Below, in pieces: positions 7,445-14,963 of a stretch of 22,763 nucleotides of DNA. The position numbers were made by a program, and so were the translations under genes. Within the stretch, counting starts at the first letter, position 1. Each line of letters begins with the position of its first letter. The stretch spans positions 1 through 22,763 of the forward strand of contig JAVCCG010000011.1 in NCBI GenBank assembly GCA_030765605.1, written 5' to 3'. This DNA is from Candidatus Alcyoniella australis (GTDB lineage Bacteria; Lernaellota; Lernaellaia; JAVCCG01; Alcyoniellaceae). A model generated the notes under the pieces. The model saw only the letters and a list, made by a program, of their open reading frames with translations, made no database searches and was not told where the DNA came from.

Positions 7445-7474
7445 ATAGTATTCACCGGGCCCATTGCCCCGCAA
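7445..7474 (-). promoter_or_regulatory. Weak candidate promoter of corA in the 7344-7527 gap
   Basis: On the minus strand TTGCGG (7474-7469) and TACTAT (7450-7445) are spaced by 18 bases, with a leader of about 95 bases to 7343. The rest of the gap is AT-richer than its surroundings and shows no supported gene. Confidence 0.22.
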
Positions 7475-7527
7475 GGGAAATAATATACGTACTGAATATC
7501 AGCGGGCGATGGCGTGAAGCGTGAATC

Positions 7528-7728
7528 TCAGTCCGGCGTCGGCTCGTGGGCTTTGCGGCCGTAGACCCGCTCGTATGCTTGGCATTGGGGGCAGACGCCG
7601 CCCTCGATGCGCTTGACGAACCAGTAGGCCAGACCGCGCTGTTTGGTGCGCGCGCGGTTGCACACCGGGCAATTCACGCAACCCTGGGCCAGCTTGCGAT
7701 CGCGATCGGTGATCTGCTGCTCGCTCAT
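7528..7728 (-). CDS. Small zinc-ribbon protein (66 aa), third gene of the LolA-like/DUF1302-like operon
   Basis: The frame is open upstream to 7764, but that would overlap the preceding gene. The ATG at 7728 has GAGGGA just upstream and starts 10 bases after the TAG of the DUF1302-like gene. The 66-residue product has two CXXC knuckles, Cys20/Cys23 (CPVC) and Cys46/Cys49 (CPQC), plus an extra Cys17. These are separated by a basic aromatic stretch (RGLAYWFVKRIEGG). This spacing fits a zinc ribbon of the rubredoxin or treble-clef style. It has no signal peptide, so it should be cytoplasmic although its operon partners are exported. No function can be assigned. The tail (RKAHEPTPD) is charged and probably disordered. 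Confidence 0.75.
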   Translation of the reverse strand: MSEQQITDRDRKLAQGCVNCPVCNRARTKQRGLAYWFVKRIEGGVCPQCQAYERVYGRKAHEPTPD

Positions 7729-7738
7729 TTTTCCCTCA

Positions 7739-9325
7739 CTAGAAACTGTACTTAAGTGAGACAAAGACCTGGGAGTTCTCGCGGAAGTAGCCCTCGAGGG
7801 TATCGTCGTCGCCCCAGAGCAGGTTGGCGCCGGTGTTCAGGCGCAGGTCTTGGGTCAGGCTGAAGGAGACCAGCGGGGTGATCAGCCCGCTGATGCTACT
7901 CAGGTCGCCGACCTCGAGTTCCTCGTTGGTCGCGCCCGACGGGTCGAGAACCGTGAGCAGTGCGGCCTCGATCTTTTCGTCCATGAACGGCCGTCGCAGC
8001 AGCAGCGCCAAGTAGGTGTTGACGCGTTCGGTGAGCAGCTCGTCGTACCAGTCCAGTTGGATACTCTGGATCATTGAGCCGCCGACGTAGAACTGGCCGG
8101 AGAACAGGTGGTCGGCCTGGACCACGTAGGTCAGCCAGGTTCCCTGCTGCGGCTTGAGCTGATCGTCGTAGGTCCGGCGACCGCTGCTCACCGCCCCTTC
8201 GAACACCAGGCCCACGCCCTTGACCACGGTGGAGAAGTCGCCGCCGAAGGTATGAATGCGGTGGTACACGCCGCGCAGGGGCGGATCGAGTTTATCCAGA
8301 TCAATGTCCTGTATCGCGATTCCCGAGCCCGTCGGATCCTTGATGAACTTCAGCAGCAGCTCGACCTCGGGGTTGATGTAGAGCGTGGGGATGTAATCCC
8401 AGGTGTAGCCGTACATCAGCGAGCAATCGAGGCTGGTGAAGCTCAGCCCCAGCCGCGCCGCGCCCGAACCGTTCTGGAAGTCGTCGGCGGGCTGCTCGAT
8501 GTTGTCTGTGATCAGCTTTTCGTCGTTGAGAAAGTCGCGCAGTTCGTCGCGCCACTGGGGCACGAGGAAGTCCAGCAGCTCCTGCCACTTATCGCTTTGC
8601 ACCTGCTCGTCCAGGTAGCAAAGCAGATCCTCGAGCGGAAACTGCTGTCGCAGCAACGCCCAGTCCGCACCGATGATTTTGACCGGCGCGGGCGTGAAGA
8701 ACGGTGCATAGACCGCCTCGAAGCGCACCGGTCCGCGATACAGGTCGCCCTTGGCCGCGAGCACCGGCTCGCGCCCGTAGCCCATCTCGACGTCGAGGAA
8801 GCGCTCGAGGTCGGGCGGATTGATCACGCTGGTGGGATTGATCAAATCGGCGCGGCCCCAGCTTACAAGCTGCTGGCCGGTGCGCAACGCGCCCCAACTG
8901 CCGATGATGTCCAGGTAGCCCTCGTACAGATCGACCAAGTATTCGGTGCTCGTATCCTCGCCGTAGGCCAGGCGGTAATCGAACAACCCCGAGACCGAGG
9001 CGTAGAACGTGCGGTTGAACTGGTAGAAGCCGCGGGCGTAGGCCAAGCTGCGCCAGTCGAACACGTCCTCGGCGTCGCCCTCGTGGGACACGTCGGTGGC
9101 CATCTTGGTCAGCAGCTGCCCCTCGAAGCTGCCCTGACCCTGGCTAAACGAGCTGATGGCGCCCGCGGACGAATCGTCGGACGAGCCGCCGCCGATCAGG
9201 TCGTCGAGGCTCAGCCCGCTGGAGCCCTCGTCCTCGTCCTGGGCAGCAACGGCGCCGGACAGGCAAAGTGACAACGCCAGCGTGATCGTAATGATCAGCT
9301 GCAGCCGGGTGCCGGTCGTGGCCAA
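7739..9325 (-). CDS. DUF1302-like outer-membrane protein
   Basis: The product has 528 residues. The start is TTG at 9325, with GCGGGA about 7 bases upstream and 13 bases after the preceding stop. It has a classical Sec signal peptide (hydrophobic residues about 10-26, cleavage near AVAAQ). An acidic, serine- and glycine-rich stretch follows, then a long alternating beta-strand region ending in FVSLKYSF. A terminal Phe is the usual C-terminal signal for outer-membrane barrels. The segment ALRTGQQLVSWGRADLINPT with the following INPPDL is characteristic of DUF1302-type barrels. These are often encoded beside LolA-like proteins and RND/MMPL exporters and are thought to move hydrophobic compounds. 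The companion upstream is a LolA-like protein; no RND pump is visible here. An internal helical insert (about residues 215-270, rich in Leu, Asp and Gln) is a local peculiarity. Confidence 0.75.
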   Translation of the reverse strand: MATTGTRLQLIITITLALSLCLSGAVAAQDEDEGSSGLSLDDLIGGGSSDDSSAGAISSFSQGQGSFEGQLLTKMATDVSHEGDAEDVFDWRSLAYARGFYQFNRTFYASVSGLFDYRLAYGEDTSTEYLVDLYEGYLDIIGSWGALRTGQQLVSWGRADLINPTSVINPPDLERFLDVEMGYGREPVLAAKGDLYRGPVRFEAVYAPFFTPAPVKIIGADWALLRQQFPLEDLLCYLDEQVQSDKWQELLDFLVPQWRDELRDFLNDEKLITDNIEQPADDFQNGSGAARLGLSFTSLDCSLMYGYTWDYIPTLYINPEVELLLKFIKDPTGSGIAIQDIDLDKLDPPLRGVYHRIHTFGGDFSTVVKGVGLVFEGAVSSGRRTYDDQLKPQQGTWLTYVVQADHLFSGQFYVGGSMIQSIQLDWYDELLTERVNTYLALLLRRPFMDEKIEAALLTVLDPSGATNEELEVGDLSSISGLITPLVSFSLTQDLRLNTGANLLWGDDDTLEGYFRENSQVFVSLKYSF

Positions 9326-9338
9326 TTTATTTCCCGCT

Positions 9339-10160
9339 CTATTTCTTTTTGAACTCGGGGATCAGTTGGTTTTCGTTGGTCATGTACGGTTCGGTGAAGT
9401 AGTAGTCGTCCACGGTTACGTCGGTGCGTGAGTCGAGCACCACGATCTCGGTCTTGGTGCCGCGCTCGATAGTCTGCATCGTGGTCTTTTTGGCCGTCCA
9501 GGTGCCGTCGTCGCGCTGCTCCAGCTCGTCCACGCTGAGCTTCTTCTCCACGGTGTTCGGGTCGCCCAGTTTGTAGAAGTCGGCCTTGACCGGGATCATG
9601 CTGTCCTTGCGCACCCAGTAGACGATCTTGGAATAGCCCATGTCGTCCTCTTTGCCCGGCTTGGGCACGGTCTGGACCACGTAGCACGGTTGGCCGTCGA
9701 CGGTCTCGTCGGGCAGGCGCTTGTGGATGCCGTCGGACGAGTCGCGGCTTTGGATGTCCTTCATCGAGAAGTCCGAGCCCATGAAACTGTCGCCGGCCGA
9801 GTCGGCGTCAAAGCGTTTGAGCTTCTTGTTCCCCTTGAGGTACATCATCTGTTTGTCGTAGCCGTCGGGATTCTCGATGGCCAGGAACTTGTTGCCCCTG
9901 ATCTCCGGCGGCGCGAGAAAGACCGTGATCGCCCGGTCGATGCCGTCCTTCTTCTGAATTACGGTCAGCAGCTCTTTGGAACGGCTGCGGCCCTGCTTGT
10001 TGTAGACGATCATCTTGAGCTGAACCACACCCTCGTCCCCGAGGACTTGGCTGCTCATTGCGTCCAGGATCTGGTCGGCGGTCTTATTGGTGTCGTCCTG
10101 GGCCACGGCCCACCCAGCGATGAAAACCATCATGAATACGGCGATTGCCAAGCGGCGCAT
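9339..10160 (-). CDS. LolA-like periplasmic protein (outer-membrane lipoprotein-sorting family)
   Basis: The frame is open to 10235, but the ATG at 10160 is preferred. AAGGAGA lies 6 bases upstream and the N-terminus becomes a clean signal peptide (MRRLAIAVFMMVFIAGW, then AVAQ). The mature part, about 253 residues, opens with TADQILDAMSSQVLGDEG. It contains the LAPPEIRGNKFLAIEN and MMYLKGNKKLKRFDADSA segments and a MGSDFSMKDIQSRD motif. These are typical of the LolA-like family annotated as outer membrane lipoprotein-sorting protein. Such proteins have an open beta barrel that can hold a lipid or lipid-like ligand in the periplasm. Pairing with a DUF1302-like barrel gene 13 bases downstream suggests a two-component path across the periplasm and outer membrane. 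The ligand is unknown. It is not the housekeeping LolA, whose family is shorter. Confidence 0.82.
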   Translation of the reverse strand: MRRLAIAVFMMVFIAGWAVAQDDTNKTADQILDAMSSQVLGDEGVVQLKMIVYNKQGRSRSKELLTVIQKKDGIDRAITVFLAPPEIRGNKFLAIENPDGYDKQMMYLKGNKKLKRFDADSAGDSFMGSDFSMKDIQSRDSSDGIHKRLPDETVDGQPCYVVQTVPKPGKEDDMGYSKIVYWVRKDSMIPVKADFYKLGDPNTVEKKLSVDELEQRDDGTWTAKKTTMQTIERGTKTEIVVLDSRTDVTVDDYYFTEPYMTNENQLIPEFKKK

Positions 10161-10186
10161 GCTCAATCTCCTTGCATTGACGATCC

Positions 10187-10259
10187 AGCGATCGGACAAG
10201 AGGACATTGTACGTACCAGCCTTGCACTCTGGCAAGACGTACGCGTTATCACGATCGCT
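10187..10259. promoter_or_regulatory. Nested inverted repeats around the operon promoter (operator candidate)
   Basis: Three roughly concentric inverted repeats are present: AGCGATCG (10187-10194) with CGATCGCT (10252-10259), GTACGT (10209-10214) with ACGTAC (10237-10242), and CTTGC (10221-10225) with GCAAG (10232-10236). They bracket the promoter boxes at 10206-10235. The middle repeat overlaps the -10 box, as an operator would. A transcript-level hairpin is an alternative. Confidence 0.45.
10206..10235 (-). promoter_or_regulatory. Sigma70-type promoter of the LolA-like/DUF1302-like/zinc-ribbon operon
   Basis: On the minus strand TTGCCA (10235-10230) and TACAAT (10211-10206) each match consensus at five of six positions and are separated by 18 bases. 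The expected start near 10199 gives a leader of about 40 bases with AAGGAGA before the ATG at 10160. This is the best-matching promoter in the window. Confidence 0.55.
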
Positions 10260-10266
10260 CTGGGGG

Positions 10267-11094
10267 CTATTTCTGCGCGTCTTGCGCGTCGCGCCCCTTG
10301 AGGTGGTCCAGCACGTGGGTCAGGCCCATTCTTTTAGCCACGCGGTCCCACGATTTTTTGGGCAGCGCGGCTTTGAAAAACGGCGTGATCTTCACTGCCG
10401 CGGGCTCGAGCACGTAGAGCTTGTCTTTAACGATGGCCTTGAAGATCCGCCCGACCATGTACTCGGGAGTGACCCACGGCGTGCCTGCGGGCGGCTTGGC
10501 GCCGTCGAACATGCCGGTGGTGACGAAGCTGGGGCAGACGATGGTGAACTTGACGGTGTTGTTTTTTTCGGCCAGCAGCTCGTTGCGCAACGCCTCGGTG
10601 AAGCCGATCACACCCCACTTGCTCGCCGAGTAGCTTGTGCCGCGCGCCACACCGAGCAGACCCGCGGCCGAGGCCACGTTGACTAGGTGCCCTGCGCCGC
10701 TTTCGAGCATGTCGGGCAAAAACGCCTTGGTCATCCAGAAGATGCCCAGCAGGTTGACGTTGATGGTGTGCAGGTGTTTCTCGTCCAGTACGTCGAGGAA
10801 CATTCCGCCGTGCACCACTCCGGCGTTGTTGACCAGCAGATCGACCTTGCCGATCTGTTCGTGCACGTTGTCGCGGAACTTGTAGACCGCCTCGCGGTCG
10901 GTGATATCGAGTTTTTCCGTACAGACCTTGACGCCCTTTTGCCGCAGCAGTTCGGCTGTCTGTTCCAGCTCTTTTTCACGCACATCCACTGCGGCGATGT
11001 TCATGCCCTCGTCCGCGAGCTTGAGCGCCAGCAGGCGGCCCATGCCCATGCCCACACCGGTAATCACGGCTGTTTTTCCCTTTAAGTCCCGCAT
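10267..11094 (-). CDS. Short-chain dehydrogenase/reductase
   Basis: The ATG at 11094 is preferred over in-frame ATGs at 11106 and 11127 because GGAGG lies 5 bases upstream and the protein then starts MRDLKGKTAVITG, a normal SDR N-terminus. The product has 275 residues. It shows the Rossmann glycine motif TGVGMGMG (residues 12-19), the NNAG structural motif, Ser in NVASAAG, and the catalytic YSASK (Tyr155, Lys159). This is a classical SDR that uses NAD(H) or NADP(H). The INVNLLGIFWMTKAFLPDML segment and the positively charged tail resemble the SDR16C (retinol dehydrogenase-like) group, which act on hydrophobic alcohols or ketones. The substrate cannot be read from the sequence. It is probably a separate transcription unit from the LolA-like operon, whose own promoter lies 32 bases downstream of this stop. 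Confidence 0.88.
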   Translation of the reverse strand: MRDLKGKTAVITGVGMGMGRLLALKLADEGMNIAAVDVREKELEQTAELLRQKGVKVCTEKLDITDREAVYKFRDNVHEQIGKVDLLVNNAGVVHGGMFLDVLDEKHLHTINVNLLGIFWMTKAFLPDMLESGAGHLVNVASAAGLLGVARGTSYSASKWGVIGFTEALRNELLAEKNNTVKFTIVCPSFVTTGMFDGAKPPAGTPWVTPEYMVGRIFKAIVKDKLYVLEPAAVKITPFFKAALPKKSWDRVAKRMGLTHVLDHLKGRDAQDAQK

Positions 11095-11127
11095 GCGTGC
11101 CTCCATTGAATAAGCTGAGCGATCCAT

Positions 11128-11154
11128 CCGTATGGACCGTATGGAAATACGGTC
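11128..11154. promoter_or_regulatory. Tandem and inverted repeat upstream of the SDR gene
   Basis: CCGTATGGA occurs twice in tandem (11128-11136 and 11137-11145). GACCGTAT (11135-11142) and ATACGGTC (11147-11154) form a perfect 8-bp inverted repeat around GGAA. It lies 34-60 bases upstream of the SDR start codon, where a repressor site or leader hairpin would be expected. Confidence 0.45.
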
Positions 11155-11191
11155 TTGTTTGTATCATTTCTATAGGCCGAATGCCAGATTG

Positions 11192-11204
11192 CCCCCCCCC
11201 CCCC
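11192..11204. repeat. Thirteen-base poly-C tract
   Basis: A run of 13 C residues lies directly against intergenic repeat copy 2, about 100 bases upstream of the SDR start. Tracts this long slip during replication and are also error-prone in sequencing, so its exact length should be treated with caution. Confidence 0.85.
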
Positions 11205-11272
11205 GGCTATGAGCCGGTGCAAAGCTCGCATATCACCACGGTTGTAATACAGCGTGCCTCTCCGCGACGCGG
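11203..11272 (+). repeat. Intergenic repeat, copy 2 (longest form)
   Basis: Positions 11203-11229 are identical to copy 1 (hairpin CCGGCT-ATG-AGCCGG then GCAAAGCTCGC). The stretch 11219-11272, from GCAAAGCTCGC to CCGCGACGCGG, aligns with the reverse complement of 19816-19869. About three quarters of positions match and one indel is needed. No credible coding frame crosses it. Confidence 0.75.
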
Positions 11273-11291
11273 GGTTGGAGGCGGCTTGGAG

Positions 11292-11320
11292 CCAGCTTTG
11301 AGCCGGGGGCAAAACACGCG
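11292..11320 (+). repeat. Intergenic repeat, degenerate copy 3
   Basis: CCAGCTTTGAGCCGG followed by GGGCAAAACACGCG mirrors copies 1 and 2 with substitutions. The variant end GCAAAACACGCG (11309-11320) recurs exactly at 19773-19784. Confidence 0.55.
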
Positions 11321-11322
11321 TA

Positions 11323-11349
11323 CAGCTTGGAGCTGCACCTCAAAGGTGC
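11323..11349 (-). terminator. Paired small hairpins just after the ABC-2 permease gene (weak terminator candidate)
   Basis: GCACCT/AGGTGC (11335-11340 and 11344-11349, loop of 3) and CAGCT/AGCTG (11323-11327 and 11331-11335, loop TGG) lie 7 and more bases past the stop codon at 11356. They share base 11335, so only one can fully form. The only T-run on the minus strand is 4 bases, some distance further on, so intrinsic termination would be weak. Confidence 0.3.
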
Positions 11350-11355
11350 TGGCGC

Positions 11356-13053
11356 TTACAGCTCTTTGTTTTCCAAGGCGCGCACGCCGTGCTGCAGAAA
11401 GATCAGGCCCACTCCCAGCAGCAGCCAGACAATCCAGGCGTAGCTGGCGACGATCAGCAACAGTTGCACGCCGCTGGGCATGACGTGGCTTAGGGATGCG
11501 CTGAGCAGCAGGTAGGTCGGGTAGATTCCCACGAGCACGGTGATGCCGATCAAGGCGATGCAGGTCAGCATGTACAGAATGCTGGTCGGACTGGCCGCCA
11601 AGCGGGCGATGTTGGTCTCTTGCATGTCCGGGTAGCGCGCGCCCATGCCCACGCCGATGGCGTTGACCGAGATCGTCAGCACCAGCATTGCGCCGGTGGT
11701 AACCCAGCCCACCACCGCGTGTGTGTCCAGGAAGTGGTTGGAGAGCACGATCAGCACCAGCGAGAGCAAGGTCATCGGCACGGCCACAGAGAAGAATTTA
11801 GCTGCGACAAAGCGCTTCATCGGCAGCGGGCTGGTTTTGATCAGCCAGAAGCTACTGCCCTCGAGGCTGACCTGGGGCACCACGAAACGCACGGCCACCG
11901 CTGAGATCACAAAGGCGGCCAGCGCGAAGTTCACTGCGCCGGCGATGTTGCGGATGGAAAAGGCGTTGACTCCGTAGATGCTGAAATCGAGCACCTTGAA
12001 GTTGAACAGGTAGACCACGATCAGCGCCAGCAGCAGCAGCATTTGGGTCCACTGCACGGTCTCGCGGAAAAACGACTTGAGGTCTTTGAGCACCAGGGCG
12101 CTGTATTTCTCGCCGTAGAGCGCGGCGATGCGTTCGAGTATGCCGCCGGCCACGCGGGATCCGCTGATTCGTGCGCGGCTTCCCTCTTGGGCGCGCGAGT
12201 AGCCCTCGAAGTAGATTCGCCGCGCGACTTCGCCGCCGATTAATGCGGCGAACAGGCCCCAGGAGAAACTGACCGCAGTGAGGAATCCGGCCTCGCGGTA
12301 GTTGCCGGCCAGGGCCGCGCTGACTCCCTGGGAGGCCCAGGTTGGGGGCATAAACAGGCTCTCCTCCGTGCGCAGGGAGCCGACGAACTCGGCGAAGCCC
12401 TCGAGAATCGCCGGGTCGAAAAGCTGCTCGGGCCGCACAAAGCGGAAGAGGAAGTAGAGCACCACAACGAAGACCACGCCGAGAATCGCCAGTACGTCGT
12501 GGGCCTTCTTGGCCGGGAAGATCCGTACCAGGAACAGCGTGGTCAGCACGCCGAGCACCGAGGGCAGGATGATGAATGCCAGCAGGATCGCCGGAACCCA
12601 GGGATAGAAATGCCACGGCGCGTCCATCGCCAGGCCCAGGGAGACCAGCAGCGGGATCGCCACCAGCAACACCATCCAGCACGAGCTGATCATCGTGTCG
12701 ATCAGCCGCGCGTGGAACAGCTGCTCCATATCCACCGGCGAGGTCAGCACTAGTTCGAGATCGTCGGCAATGAAGTAGCTGCTCAGCGCCGCGAGGATGT
12801 TGGAAAAGACCAGGATCGCAAAGAACATCATGTAGGCGAAGTAGAACAGCTTTTCGATCAGGATCGGGCCGTAGATCTCGATCGCCAGCAGCTTGATAAA
12901 CAGCTCGTAAAAGCCGAACCCCAGGCCGACCTGGAAGGCGAAAGTCAGCAGGAAAAAGAAGCTGTACTTAAAGCGCTGGATCGCGCTGCCGAACAGCAGC
13001 GCGTTGTGCGCCTGGCGCATGCGCGGCCATTGAAGCAGGGTGATTACGTGCAC
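11356..13053 (-). CDS. ABC-2-type transporter permease (large putative ABC exporter family)
   Basis: The product has 565 residues. The GTG at 13053 starts 15 bases after the mlaD stop, and its ribosome binding site is weak. The protein is strongly hydrophobic with about 12 membrane segments in two halves joined by a basic cytoplasmic stretch (ARRIYFEGYSRAQEGSRARI). Near residue 95 there is a SYFIADDLELVLTSPVDMEQL segment, cited here as the family's conserved DDLELLLSSPV-like region. This matches the large putative ABC exporter permeases related to ABC-2. It has no ATPase domain. The likely partner is the ATPase at 16323-17084, four genes upstream in the same operon, because MlaF belongs with MlaE. 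Substrate unknown; this may be a lipid or polymer exporter. Confidence 0.8.
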   Translation of the reverse strand: MHVITLLQWPRMRQAHNALLFGSAIQRFKYSFFFLLTFAFQVGLGFGFYELFIKLLAIEIYGPILIEKLFYFAYMMFFAILVFSNILAALSSYFIADDLELVLTSPVDMEQLFHARLIDTMISSCWMVLLVAIPLLVSLGLAMDAPWHFYPWVPAILLAFIILPSVLGVLTTLFLVRIFPAKKAHDVLAILGVVFVVVLYFLFRFVRPEQLFDPAILEGFAEFVGSLRTEESLFMPPTWASQGVSAALAGNYREAGFLTAVSFSWGLFAALIGGEVARRIYFEGYSRAQEGSRARISGSRVAGGILERIAALYGEKYSALVLKDLKSFFRETVQWTQMLLLLALIVVYLFNFKVLDFSIYGVNAFSIRNIAGAVNFALAAFVISAVAVRFVVPQVSLEGSSFWLIKTSPLPMKRFVAAKFFSVAVPMTLLSLVLIVLSNHFLDTHAVVGWVTTGAMLVLTISVNAIGVGMGARYPDMQETNIARLAASPTSILYMLTCIALIGITVLVGIYPTYLLLSASLSHVMPSGVQLLLIVASYAWIVWLLLGVGLIFLQHGVRALENKEL

Positions 13054-13068
13054 GCCGGTGAGCCGTGC

Positions 13069-14145
13069 CTACTCGGGCTCGAGCTCCGGAACCTGCTCGT
13101 AGCGCCGGATTACCGTGCGCACCACCGACTTGAAGACTTGGCTGCGCTCAAGGCCGCCGGTGATCTTCTTGATGTCCTCGTAGATCGTCGGGTCGACGAT
13201 CAGTGCGCCCAGCGAGCCCTCGCCGCGGGCGATCTTGTCGGCGGCCAAACGCAGGTCGGCGCTGGTGACCTTGAGGTCTTCGATAATTTGCGCCTTGTCC
13301 GGATCGTAAATCAGCGAGTGCAGAGCCCCGGGCTGGGTGCGGACCGTACCCACGATTTGGCGGATGTCCTCGCTGGTGTCGGTGAGGTTGGCGATCATCC
13401 GTTCGCCCTTGTCGCTGTAGATCAGCTCGTGCAGCGTGCCCTGGCCGTGCTTGATGTCGTCTACCACCTGCTTGAGCGTGGCCACGGACTGAGCCATGTC
13501 GGAGATGATCTTGCTCTTGGTCTGGTCGTAGATCAGCGTGTGCAGGATGCCGTTGCCGGCCTTGACCTCGTTGATCATGTTCTCCAGGCCGCTGATCGCC
13601 TTGCTCAGGTCGGTCGGCGGCACGCCCTGGCCGCCCTTGATCGAGGCGGAGATCGCGTCGAGGTTGGCCAGCACCTTCTTTAGATCCCCGGTGCTCTCGC
13701 CCAGCTCGGTCAGCGGAGCGAGCATTGCTTTGGGGTCGTGGCTCTCGATGATGTCGTGTTCGTGAACGGGGGTCTTCTCCGGATTGCCCGGGATGATCTC
13801 GATGTACTTTTTGCCCAGCAGGCCCAGTGTATCGATGGTGGCCAGCGAGTCCATCGGGATGCGCGGCATGGCATCGGTGTCGATCGACATGTCGACGAAC
13901 ACGCTGGTGTCGCCGGTCTTGTCCGAGAAGCGGATGCGTTTGACCAGGCCGATGTCCACGCCCGAGAGCCGTACCTCGGCCCCCTCGGTCAGACCCATGA
14001 TATTGCCGAAGCTGGTGTGAAGCTCGCTGGTGGACTTGAACAAGCTGCTCTTGCTCGACATCGTGAGGATTACGAATACCAGCAGCACCATCACCACGGT
14101 GATGAAGATGCCGACCTTGACCTCGCTGGCCCGATTATTCTTCAT
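13069..14145 (-). CDS. mlaD: MlaD-type MCE-domain lipid-binding protein with four C-terminal repeats
   Basis: The 358-residue protein has an N-terminal membrane anchor (residues about 11-29). An MCE domain follows at about 40-120 (LHTSFGNIMGLTEGAEVRLSG, cited in part, and GLLGKKYIEIIPG), then a long helical tail. MCE proteins form hexameric rings or tubes that carry phospholipids between the inner and outer membranes. The tail is unusual: segments beginning at residues 198, 234, 271 and 308 share the pattern GxGxLHxLIYD followed by a helical stretch, with a 36-37 residue period. E. coli MlaD is only about 180 residues and lacks this. The ATG at 14145 follows AGGGAAACC, and the gap to the mlaF stop is 7 bases. 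The repeats probably extend a coiled or tube-like section spanning more of the periplasm (inference). Confidence 0.88.
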   Translation of the reverse strand: MKNNRASEVKVGIFITVVMVLLVFVILTMSSKSSLFKSTSELHTSFGNIMGLTEGAEVRLSGVDIGLVKRIRFSDKTGDTSVFVDMSIDTDAMPRIPMDSLATIDTLGLLGKKYIEIIPGNPEKTPVHEHDIIESHDPKAMLAPLTELGESTGDLKKVLANLDAISASIKGGQGVPPTDLSKAISGLENMINEVKAGNGILHTLIYDQTKSKIISDMAQSVATLKQVVDDIKHGQGTLHELIYSDKGERMIANLTDTSEDIRQIVGTVRTQPGALHSLIYDPDKAQIIEDLKVTSADLRLAADKIARGEGSLGALIVDPTIYEDIKKITGGLERSQVFKSVVRTVIRRYEQVPELEPE

Positions 14146-14152
14146 GGTTTCC

Positions 14153-14962
14153 CTACAGCTCCAGTGTGCCTTCGACGAACGAACGAATCATTGGATCGCC
14201 GGCGCGCTCGATCTCGTCGATCGACTGGACCGAGTGGATCTGGTGTTCCCAGAGCATGGCGATGCGATTGCTGACGAAGAACGCGCTGGGCATGTCGTGC
14301 GTCACCACGATGCTGGTCACTCCCAGCTTACGCTGCATTTGCACGATTAGTTCATTGATCCGCCGCGTGTTCGACGGGTCCAGGCCGGTCGTCGGCTCGT
14401 CGTAAAGGATAACATCGGGCTCGATGGCGATCGCGCGCGCCAAGCCGACGCGCTTTTTCATCCCGCCGCTGAGCTCGGCAGGCATCATCTCGCCCACGCC
14501 GCGGAGGCCGACCATCTCCAGGTCGCGCTCCACGCGCTGCACGATCTGCTCCTCGGGCAGCTTGAGGTGCTCGCGTAGCGGATAGGCGATGTTGTCGAAG
14601 ACGCTCATCGAGTCGAACAGCGCTGCGCCCTGGAACAGCATGCTGATCTGACGCCGCACCGCGATCAGTCCGTCCTCGTCTATCGCTGCAATGTCCTGGT
14701 CCTTGAACCAGATGCTGCCCGCGTCGGGCTTCATCAGCCCCATCAGCAGCTTGAGCATTACGCTCTTGCCCGTTCCCGATCCGCCGATGATCGTGATCGT
14801 CTCGCCGCGGCGGATCGTCAACGACATCCCGCTGTACACCACGTTGCTGCCAAACGCCTTGTCCACGCCCTCGAAGCGGATTACCGGTTCGCCGTTTTCG
14901 CCTGCGCCGGCAACGGCGCGGGAGGCCGGCATCGGGATCGCGGAGTCGACTGCGGTAGTCAT
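14153..14962 (-). CDS. mlaF: MlaF-type ABC transporter ATP-binding protein
   Basis: The product has 269 residues. Walker A is GGSGTGKS (residues 60-67), the signature is LSGGMKKR, Walker B and following residues read VILYDEPTTGLDP, and the switch His is in VVTHDMPSAF. The extra acidic IDEIERAGDPMIRSFVEG tail is typical of MlaF/Ttg2A ATPases. It energises the MlaE permease for phospholipid transport at the inner membrane. The start codon follows the mlaE stop with one base between (TGAGATG), so translation is probably coupled. An N-terminal extension of about 25 residues rich in Ala, Pro and Gly precedes the ABC domain and is probably disordered. Confidence 0.93.
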   Translation of the reverse strand: MTTAVDSAIPMPASRAVAGAGENGEPVIRFEGVDKAFGSNVVYSGMSLTIRRGETITIIGGSGTGKSVMLKLLMGLMKPDAGSIWFKDQDIAAIDEDGLIAVRRQISMLFQGAALFDSMSVFDNIAYPLREHLKLPEEQIVQRVERDLEMVGLRGVGEMMPAELSGGMKKRVGLARAIAIEPDVILYDEPTTGLDPSNTRRINELIVQMQRKLGVTSIVVTHDMPSAFFVSNRIAMLWEHQIHSVQSIDEIERAGDPMIRSFVEGTLEL

Positions 14963-14963
14963 C

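Noticed and set aside
8108-9271. Plus-strand open frame (387 codons) opposite the DUF1302-like gene
   Set aside because: No recognisable domain and no ribosome binding site; the antisense gene has a signal peptide and barrel features.
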